From: Ascidiimonas sp046199005
GTDB lineage: Bacteria; Bacteroidota; Bacteroidia; Flavobacteriales; Flavobacteriaceae
DNA: 64,000 nt
Direction: 5' to 3'
NCBI GenBank assembly: GCA_046199005.1
Contig: CP176050.1
Coordinates: forward strand, 682,001 to 746,000
Shown here piece after piece: positions 7,635-15,700 of this stretch (its first letter is position 1; each line of letters starts with the position of its first letter). The notes under the pieces are model-generated. The model did no database searches, was not told the origin of the DNA, and saw nothing but the letters and a program-made list of their open reading frames with translations. A program made the position numbers and the translations under genes.

Positions 7635-8621
7635 ATGAAGACAGTTAATAAGTTATATATTTTCTTCTTTATTCTCGTTATTTCTTTCTGGAGTTGGTAC
7701 ATGTTCTCGTTCGATGCATTTGAGCTTTTTGAGCAGCATTGGATGATATCGTTAACGATGGTTGTGGGTTCTTTTATTGCAGGTGCAAGCTCTGAAGGAG
7801 GTGGTGCTATTGCTTATCCTGTTTTCACGCTGCTATTAGACATTCCTCCGGCAGTAGCAAGAAATTTTTCCTTCGCTATTCAAAGTATAGGGATGACTGC
7901 GGCTTCTTTAACCATTATTGGTCTGCGGATAAAAATAGAGTTAAAGGCGATCTTATATGCAAGTATCGGAGGTCTGTTTGGGTTGATACTAGGGTCTTTT
8001 TTCCTTTTGGAATTATTTTCCAATACGATTACAAAACTGTTTTTCGTATCTCTCTGGCTCAGTTTTGGTTTTGCTCTTTTTCTAACCAATAAGATCAAAA
8101 ACCGAATTGTACAGCAAAAATTATCTCTTAGTACAAGAGGTGACATCTCTAAGCTTTTATTATTTGGTTTTGTAGGAGGGATTATCACTTCTTTATTTGG
8201 TAACGGGATCGATATCTTTACCTTTTGCTTGCTTACATTATTTTACGGCTTAAGTGAAAAGATAGCTACCCCAACTTCGGTAGTCATAATGACGATAAAT
8301 ACGATAGGGGGATTTTTTATTCATCTGTTCGCTCTTAAAGATTTTCAACACATGGCTTTTGAATACTGGATGGTTTCAATCCCTATAGTGATTGTCTTTG
8401 CTCCCGTTGGAGCTGTATTCATAAGCAAGGTTTCACGACACACGATAACTTATCTTTTGTATGCCATTCTATTGGCACAATACATAGGTGCTATTATCAT
8501 TATAAGACCTTCGTTTTGGCAATTATTGATGAGTATGGGGGTCATCTTTTTTGGATTTCTCTTTTTTTGGAGATTTTCCCGGAAGGCCAGGATGCGTCAG
8601 ATGCAAATTCTAACAGGGTAA
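7635..8621 (+). CDS. TSUP-family permease (TauE/SafE-like)
   Basis: A 328-aa polytopic inner-membrane protein with about eight to nine hydrophobic segments. GSFIAGASSEGGGAIAYPVF near residue 45 and the internal repeat LFGFVGGIITSLFGNGIDIF near 180 are the paired glycine-rich signatures of the TauE/SafE (TSUP) family. Members move sulfite, sulfoacetate, thiosulfate or other small organosulfur anions. It starts 23 nt after the decarboxylase gene. The locus also encodes a sulfur-carrier protein and a rhodanese-E1 enzyme, so a link to sulfur handling is attractive but inferred. Confidence 0.82.
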   Translation: MKTVNKLYIFFFILVISFWSWYMFSFDAFELFEQHWMISLTMVVGSFIAGASSEGGGAIAYPVFTLLLDIPPAVARNFSFAIQSIGMTAASLTIIGLRIKIELKAILYASIGGLFGLILGSFFLLELFSNTITKLFFVSLWLSFGFALFLTNKIKNRIVQQKLSLSTRGDISKLLLFGFVGGIITSLFGNGIDIFTFCLLTLFYGLSEKIATPTSVVIMTINTIGGFFIHLFALKDFQHMAFEYWMVSIPIVIVFAPVGAVFISKVSRHTITYLLYAILLAQYIGAIIIIRPSFWQLLMSMGVIFFGFLFFWRFSRKARMRQMQILTG

Positions 8622-8683
8622 TCTGTCTATTATAATCAACAAAGTTTAATCATTTATTTTTAATTGGAGCCTCCCATAAAACT

Positions 8684-8701
8684 GAAGCAACCGCTTGTTT
8701 C
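8684..8701 (+). other. short hairpin upstream of unbV
   Basis: GAAGCAA/TTGTTTC with a CCGC loop, one G-T pair in the stem. It lies 30 nt before the unbV start codon in the 110-nt gap after the permease gene and could be a leader element or chance. Confidence 0.2.
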
Positions 8702-8731
8702 ATTCCATCCAACATTCTAAAAAGTTTAATT

Positions 8732-10612
8732 ATGAAACAAATTCCAAGGATTTTATCCATCGTCTTACTTTTAATTATATACGCCTTTTCATTGCCGGCA
8801 ACGATTAGTGATTCTGAAAAACTGGAACTGTCAAAAGAATTCGGTTTTAAGCGTAGTGTGCTTTACTATCCAGAAGGATTAACAAAACAATACGTGAGAG
8901 ATGTACATCCGCAATACAAGAATATTTCTACCTGGATATCATCAGTAGGAGCGGCTGTTGCCATCACTGATTACGATGGGGATGGGATTCCCAATGACAT
9001 TGCACATGTAGATCCCAGATTCAATAAAGTGTTCATTTCTCCGGCCACGGGAACAGGCGACCGATTTGAACCCTTTGAACTCAAAGTAACACAACTTCCT
9101 TACAATGAAAAAACAACAGCCGCCACAGGAATTCTGGCGGGAGACTTTAATGTAGATGGCAAAACCGATTTTCTGGTTTACTACCTCGGGAGATCACCTG
9201 TCTTATTCTACCAAAAAGGCGCGTCATTTATTGAAGCTGAACTCATTCAAGGGGAGAAATGGAATACCACTACAGGAACGATCGCTGATCTCGACGGTAA
9301 CGGGTATCCTGATATTATGATTGGAAACTATTTTCCAGATGATTCAAAACTCTTAGATGCCAATGCGACTGATAGAGATCAGATCATGCAACACTCCATG
9401 TCAAGAGGAGATAACGGCGGAAGAAATCGTATTTTTCTTTGGACCGGGATTGAAAATGGTCAGGCCGTATATCGCGAAGAAAAAAACTGGGATAAAGACC
9501 TGTCTTATCCTTATGATTGGACGCTGGCGATTGCGGCTGGGGATATTAACAATGATCTGTTACCCGAAATTTATATTGCGAATGATTTTGGACCTGATAA
9601 ACTTCTACTGAATCAATCACAACCGGGAAGGCTAAAATTTAAAGAGCTTAAAGGAAGAAAAGGATTCACGACCATTCGATCAAACGTGATCGGTAACGAT
9701 TCTTTTAAAGGAATGGGGGTTGATTTTGCCGATATCAACGGCGATGGTTTAATGGATATCTACGTTAGTAATATTGCAGACGATTATGCACTACACGAAA
9801 GTCATTTTGTTTTTGTCAACACCGGTGAGGCTGATATTATTTCGCAGGGAATTGCACCTTTTGAGAACGAAAGCGAGGCTTTGGGGCTTTCAAGAAGCTC
9901 CTGGGCCTGGGAAGCAAAGTTGGTAGATTTTAATAATGACGGTATTAAAGAAGCTATTCAGGGAACCGGATTCGTGAAAGGAACTGTAGATAGATGGCCC
10001 GAGCTACAAGAACTTGCTACAGCTAACGATGAGGTGCTTGCAAATGTTGCCTTTTGGCCTAAACTAACCCCGGGAGATGATATTTCCGGAGATTCTCACA
10101 TTCCGTTTTTCGTGAGGCACGCTTCCGGTAAGTACTTTGATCTTGCAGAACAACTTGGGTTAGATGATCCTCAAATAACCAGAGGAATTGCAGTAGCAGA
10201 TATAGACCGCAACGGAAACCTGGATTTTGTCTCTGCTAATCAATGGGAAGACTCTAAGCTTTATCTGAACACGAGCAGTAATTCAAATTCCTTTCTTGGT
10301 TTATCCTTAAAATATGCGCTACAACCGAGTAAGATCAATGAAGTACAGGTTGACCAAAAAATACCAGGACGTTATGCACTGGGAGCAGTTGCACGAATTA
10401 CACTAGAAGATGGAACCAAACATATTGCTTTTGTAGATGGAGGTAACGGTCATGCTGGAAGAAGCAGTAGTGACATACACTTCGGACTAGGAAAACTTAA
10501 TGCTGACCAAAAAGTAGCCGTAACCATTTCATGGATAAGCGAGAATGGAACTCTTAATGAAAAAACGCTATCTCTTACTCCCGGTTGGCACGAAATTACC
10601 CTCCCGTTCTAA
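8732..10612 (+). CDS. unbV: UnbV-type protein (FG-GAP/VCBS repeats plus ASPIC/UnbV domain)
   Basis: A 626-aa secreted protein: signal peptide (about 1-24, cleavage after FSLPA), then a beta-propeller of FG-GAP/VCBS repeats with calcium-loop cores such as DYDGDGIPND, DFNVDGKTDF, DLDGNGYPDI, DINGDGLMDI and DIDRNGNLDF. It ends in an ASPIC/UnbV domain (about 525-626), seen in GRYALGAVARITLEDG and GHAGRSSSDIHFGLG. Proteins with this domain include CRTAC1, but UnbV is also one of five conserved proteins of enediyne polyketide clusters. The neighbours unbU, unbL, pksE and tebC in one direction make the enediyne role the best reading. Its biochemical task is not established for the family. The signal peptide implies that it acts outside the cytoplasm. 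Confidence 0.9.
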   Translation: MKQIPRILSIVLLLIIYAFSLPATISDSEKLELSKEFGFKRSVLYYPEGLTKQYVRDVHPQYKNISTWISSVGAAVAITDYDGDGIPNDIAHVDPRFNKVFISPATGTGDRFEPFELKVTQLPYNEKTTAATGILAGDFNVDGKTDFLVYYLGRSPVLFYQKGASFIEAELIQGEKWNTTTGTIADLDGNGYPDIMIGNYFPDDSKLLDANATDRDQIMQHSMSRGDNGGRNRIFLWTGIENGQAVYREEKNWDKDLSYPYDWTLAIAAGDINNDLLPEIYIANDFGPDKLLLNQSQPGRLKFKELKGRKGFTTIRSNVIGNDSFKGMGVDFADINGDGLMDIYVSNIADDYALHESHFVFVNTGEADIISQGIAPFENESEALGLSRSSWAWEAKLVDFNNDGIKEAIQGTGFVKGTVDRWPELQELATANDEVLANVAFWPKLTPGDDISGDSHIPFFVRHASGKYFDLAEQLGLDDPQITRGIAVADIDRNGNLDFVSANQWEDSKLYLNTSSNSNSFLGLSLKYALQPSKINEVQVDQKIPGRYALGAVARITLEDGTKHIAFVDGGNGHAGRSSSDIHFGLGKLNADQKVAVTISWISENGTLNEKTLSLTPGWHEITLPF

Positions 10613-10639
10613 ATAATCAATAATTTAATTCATCCAATT

Positions 10640-11611
10640 ATGAAAAAAAATGACAAAAGAATCCCGGCGCTCATTCGTTTTGCCGCTGCGATTACTGCAC
10701 TTAATATTGCGGGACACTTCTTTCTAGGCTTTGAACAGTCTTTTGCACACGCAATAGTTGCATTGGCTACCGGATATTCTGTAGAACTTATTATAGAATT
10801 TGTAAAAGCTAGAATTGATAAAAGAACACCCGCTTTTTTGAACGGAGGCACCTTGGGTTTTATCTATTTTTTGCTTCCGGCACACATAAGTTCACTTGCT
10901 GTGTCAATGCTCATTTTTGCAAATGTTGCCTTAATGCCAGTGGTTTTTGGAGTAGCGGCTGCCTTACTTTCAAAAACAATCTTCAGAGTAAATATGAAGG
11001 GAAGATCGCGACATTTTTTAAATCCTTCAAACACGGGTATTGCCGTTACTTTTTTACTTTTTCCCTGGGTTGGGTCTGCCCCACCATACCAATTCACAGA
11101 GAGTGTTTCTGGAATGGGCGATTGGATATTGGTAGGCGTTTTTGTTACACTGGGGACATTTCTCAATGCTAAATACACCAAAAAGATGCCGCTTATACTT
11201 GCGTGGCTCGCTGGTTTTTTTATTCAGGCTGTCATTCGTACAAATCTCATGGACACTGCAACGGTTGCAGCAATTGGTCCTATGACTGGTGTAGCATTTC
11301 TCCTCTTTACATTTTATATGGTAAGCGACCCGTCGACCACGCCGGTCAAGTTTAAAAATCAGCTTTATTTTGGTTTTGCCGTCGCTTTTGCCTATGGCGC
11401 ATTAATGGCTTTGCATGTAGTGTTTGGTTTGTTCTTTGCGCTGGCATCGGTTTGTGCAGCAAGGGGTATTTATTTCTGGATCCTTGATCTTTCCAAACAA
11501 AAAGAAGAACAGGAATTACTGCCCGAACTTAAAGAAGAGCTCCTGGTAGATATACCGATGGCAGAGTATGCAGACCCTGCACTAAAGGAACCACAGTTCG
11601 CAGATCGTTAA
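10640..11611 (+). CDS. unbU: UnbU-type membrane protein (RnfD/NqrB-like)
   Basis: 323 aa with about eight membrane segments and a charged C-terminal tail (about 290-323). The fold resembles RnfD/NqrB, but the conserved stretches are those I associate with UnbU of enediyne clusters: RHFLNPSNTGIAV (about 130-145), LLFPWVGSAPPYQFTE directly after it, and FYMVSDPSTTP near residue 230. UnbU is a constant partner of PksE and is suspected to act in electron transfer or transport, but its reaction is unknown. The gene starts 27 nt after unbV and ends 24 nt before unbL. No other rnf or nqr gene is near, which argues against a respiratory complex subunit. Confidence 0.9.
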   Translation: MKKNDKRIPALIRFAAAITALNIAGHFFLGFEQSFAHAIVALATGYSVELIIEFVKARIDKRTPAFLNGGTLGFIYFLLPAHISSLAVSMLIFANVALMPVVFGVAAALLSKTIFRVNMKGRSRHFLNPSNTGIAVTFLLFPWVGSAPPYQFTESVSGMGDWILVGVFVTLGTFLNAKYTKKMPLILAWLAGFFIQAVIRTNLMDTATVAAIGPMTGVAFLLFTFYMVSDPSTTPVKFKNQLYFGFAVAFAYGALMALHVVFGLFFALASVCAARGIYFWILDLSKQKEEQELLPELKEELLVDIPMAEYADPALKEPQFADR

Positions 11612-11635
11612 TACTAACCCGTAATCATCAAAAAA

Positions 11636-12646
11636 ATGGACAAGCTAAGAATCATACGAAGAATGCTTTTTGCACTACCGCTTTCAGAAGCGAACTTTAA
11701 GGTAAGAGGTTTTACCAAGGGATCATCTGCCCAGAACCGATTAGAAATGGTCGCTAAGACAGTAGTTAGCGGATATAATACAGCTTTAGAAACCGGATTA
11801 TCAAATGATCTTGAGACCCACACAAAATATGTAAAAACTGAGTTGGTTGGTTTTTTCAATGAAGGGATCGGAATGGGTTTGTATACACTGGACGTATTTT
11901 CAATTTTTAATAAAAATCGATTCTGGAATTTTATTCGCACCAAAGGGAAGCATCACGAATATATGTCTTATATAGGTGCAGGAATTGCCAGTGGTGTTTT
12001 CTTCAACCTGCCTTTTAAAAGGTTTGTAGAGAAAGCAGATCCAACCAGTGGTCTACTTATTCTAAACGGATTAGGTTTTTATTATGCCTATTTCAAGCCT
12101 AAAAAGACACTTCAACATTTTTATATACCGAAAAGCGTTCAAAAAGACCGTTTTTTCATCGAATGCTACGATAATGGTATTGGTCGGGCTCTCTGGTTCT
12201 ACAACGGAGGTATTCCATCAGAAATAGCAAATACAATAAGTAATTTTCCGTTAGAGCGACAAGGAGCTATTTGGTCTGGAGTTGGCCTGGCGGCTACCTA
12301 CGCAGGAGGAGTAAGTGAGCTCAAAATCCGCGAGCTTAAAGAAGAAGCAGGTTCTTTTGCATATATGTTAGGGGAGGGAGCTGTGCTGGCTTGTCACACT
12401 AGAGATATTGCGGGCAACCCACATAAAACCGATACTACCGAAAAAATACTCACAGGAGCAAACGTGCAGAGCTGTATTGCGTTCGCTGCAAAGGCGAAGG
12501 AAAATTTACAAAATCGGCGGTTTATCACAGGAAAGCACTCGCTAAGTGTATTTCTTGAAAATATCAGAGAATGGGTTGCTGCCAATCATGATGAATATAA
12601 AACCGATAAGAAACATAATCTGGTACATACCCCTTCTGATTACTAA
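11636..12646 (+). CDS. unbL: UnbL-type protein (DUF1702)
   Basis: 336 aa, soluble. Landmarks of DUF1702/UnbL are RGFTKGSSAQNRLE (about 23-36), the block GFFNEGIGMGLYTLD (about 75-89), YSFIGAG-like YMSYIGAGIASGVF (about 110-125) and FIECYDNGIGRALWFYNGG (about 172-190). UnbL is the third conserved protein of unknown function in the enediyne cassette, where it is thought to help process the polyketide made by PksE. Length and motif order look complete. It is tightly packed between unbU and pksE. Confidence 0.9.
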   Translation: MDKLRIIRRMLFALPLSEANFKVRGFTKGSSAQNRLEMVAKTVVSGYNTALETGLSNDLETHTKYVKTELVGFFNEGIGMGLYTLDVFSIFNKNRFWNFIRTKGKHHEYMSYIGAGIASGVFFNLPFKRFVEKADPTSGLLILNGLGFYYAYFKPKKTLQHFYIPKSVQKDRFFIECYDNGIGRALWFYNGGIPSEIANTISNFPLERQGAIWSGVGLAATYAGGVSELKIRELKEEAGSFAYMLGEGAVLACHTRDIAGNPHKTDTTEKILTGANVQSCIAFAAKAKENLQNRRFITGKHSLSVFLENIREWVAANHDEYKTDKKHNLVHTPSDY

Positions 12647-12766
12647 GTCAGTCCCCAAGACCAACTGTATCCAATTTTTATAACTCATTAATTCTAACGC
12701 CTCCCAGAGATAGTAAAGAACACACCTTCTTGATACTATTGAGAATTATATACAATAATAACTATT

Positions 12767-15700
12767 ATGAACAATAAAGGAATTGCAATTGTAGGTTTAG
12801 ATTGCCGATATCCCGGGGCAAATTCATCTCAGGAATATTGGGAGAACATACTTTCTTTACGGCAACAGTTTAGAAGAATGCCCGATAAGAGACTCAATCT
12901 TAAATACTATTTTTCGGAGAATACCTCACACATCGATTATACCTATTCAACTAAGGCTTCTGTTCTTAACGGTTATCATTTTGATCGTGTTAAGTACAAG
13001 GTTTCCAAGTCTACATTTGAACAGACCGATATGGCTCATTGGTTAGCCCTAGAAGTAGCATATGGTGCTTTGAAAGATGCCGGATTTGAAAATGGGGAAG
13101 GGCTCGACAGAAAACGTACAGGTGTTATTCTGGGTAATTCGCTTAATGGGGAATTTACAAGAGCTAATATCATGAGATTGCGATGGCCTTATGTGTGTAA
13201 AGTACTGGAGTCTACTTTATCTAACATGAATTATAGTAACGAAGAAATTGCAAAAATACTTTCCAGTACAGAAAGAGTATATAAAGAGCCGTTTCCAAAA
13301 CCTACAGCAGATACACTTGCGGGTGGCCTTAGTAATACAATTGCAGGTAGAATTTGTAATTATTTTGATTTTAACGGCGGAGGTTTTACCGTAGATGGTG
13401 CTTGTTCTTCATCTTTATTAGCCTTCGTTAATGGATGCAATGCGATCATTAATGATGAGTTAGATGTGGCGTTGGTAGGTGGTATTGATCTGAGTATCGA
13501 CCCTTTCGAGGTGATCGGCTTTGCCAGAAACGGAGCACTTGCTGCAAAAGAAATGGAAGTATACAGCACAAAATCTTCAGGATTTTGGCCGGGAGAGGGA
13601 TGCGGAGTGGTAGTTTTGATGAAGGAAGAGGAAGCTGTTGAAAAAGGCTTGAATATCTACGGAGTTATTAAAGGTTGGGGAGTGTCATCTGATGGCAATG
13701 GAGGTATTACAAGACCTAAACCGGAAACACAACAAATGGCATTTAGCAGAGCGTATAAAAAAGCTGGCTACGACATAAGTACGGTAGCACTTTTTGAAGG
13801 GCACGGCACAGGAACTTCATTGGGTGATAAGGTAGAGTTAACAGCCATCACGAATTCATTAAAGGAGAACAATAAAAAGGGAGATCCAGCCATCATTGGC
13901 TCGGTAAAACATCTCATAGGTCATACAAAAGCTGCGGCAGGCGTTGCAGGCTTGATCAAAGTGTGTCTTGCTTTGAAATCTAGGATATTACCCGCATCCA
14001 GAAAACCTATAGGTCTTCATCCCGTACTTGAATCGCATAAAGATATGCTTGCAATAACTCATAAACCGCTGTCTTATGAGGGAGAAATACCTATGCGTGC
14101 TGCAGTTTCTTCCATGGGTTTTGGAGGGATCAATGTTCACTTAACACTGGAAGAGTCAGTGGTAAGAAACAAACCTTCCCGCATCAACAAGAAAGTCAAA
14201 CAACTCGCCGACAATCAGAGAGATACAGAATTGTTTCCCTTGAGTGCAAGCAGCAAAGATGTATTGCTTAAAACTGTCTTTCGTTTAAAAGAAATAGCGA
14301 GGGATATTTCCCGTGCAGAATTGATCGATCTCTCCTGCAACCTTACTTCAACATTTAGAAAAAATGGAAAATGGAATGCATCCATCGTAGCTTCTAATCC
14401 GGATGAACTGCTGGACAGACTTACGATCTTAGAGGATATTATTAAGGAAGATAAACCAAGATTCATAGATGTCAATAATGGAGTATTTTTTGATTCGAAA
14501 GGTACTTGCAAAAAGATCGTTTACCTCTTTCCTGGTCAGGGGGCGCCTATCTACACAGATCTGGGTGCATATAAAAATCTGTACACCGATTTGTTTGGTG
14601 ATGTCGCTCAATATTCTTTTGAAGGAAACGTAGCAGATACCTCAATCGCTCAACCTGCGATCGTGAGTCGTTCTTTGCAATCTGTAGCTTTGCTGGATTG
14701 TTTGGGAGTGAATGGAGACACTGCCATAGGCCATAGTCTTGGTGAAATTTCTGCGCTGGCGTGGGCAGGGGCTTTTAATGCTTCAGATGCCGAAAAAATT
14801 GCCAAGGAAAGAGGGGCAGCAATGTCTGTTTTTGGAAAACCTTATGGCGCGATGCTCGCTTTGGCTTGTGATCTCAAAACCGTGAAATCGCTAATTTATA
14901 ATTACAATGTTTGTATCACAGGTTATAATGGTCCAAATAGTCATGTAATTGGCGGATTGGAAAATGAGATTGATGCTGTGCAGGCTTTAGCACTGGAAAA
15001 AGGAATTCAAAATGTGAGGCTCAAAGTGTCGCATGCGTTTCATACTCCTTTAATGAACGAGGCAGCATCCGAATTTAAAAAACGACTAAAGAGCTTTGAA
15101 TTTTCAACGGTTCAAAAACCTGTTCTATCTACTGTGTTTGGAAGAAAAATAAGTGGCAAAGCGAATCTACAAGATCATCTTTACAGACAAATAGAACAAC
15201 CGGTGTTGTTTACTCAAGCGCTTGAGAAAGCAGTTGAAACGTCTGATCTATTCATAGAATTGGGACCCGGACAAACGCTCTCAAAATCGCTAGCTGCTCA
15301 GGAAGAACTTGAATGTGTAGCACTTGATTTTGGCAGTTCGTCTTTAAAGGGACTCTTAAATACATTATCGATCGCTCACGTTTCCGGAACCGAGATTGCA
15401 TTTTCAGAACTGAATGTAAATCGGTTTTATCGTTGTTTCGATGTAGAAAACTGGAAGTTGGATGTTTTGGAGAATCCGTGTGAAAAAATCGATTACGAAA
15501 GCGCAATCGTTAAAAATTTAATGGAGGCAAGCCCTTCAGAATCCAAAGCGGTAAAAGAAACCAAAATTGAGGATAGTCCAATTTCTGCAGATACGGTAGA
15601 AGGAGTAGCAACTCAAATCAAAAAGCTTATCAGCGATAAAACAGAACTTCCTCTGGAAGCAATTAGTCTGAACGATCATATCATGTCTCAGCTTCATCTT

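Noticed and set aside
8732..10612. Adhesin or integrin-like VCBS protein
   Set aside because: The C-terminal ASPIC/UnbV domain and position in the cassette favour UnbV.
10640..11611. RnfD/NqrB respiratory subunit
   Set aside because: No other rnf or nqr genes are near and the NPSNTGIAV and SDPSTTP blocks together with unbV, unbL and pksE fit UnbU better.
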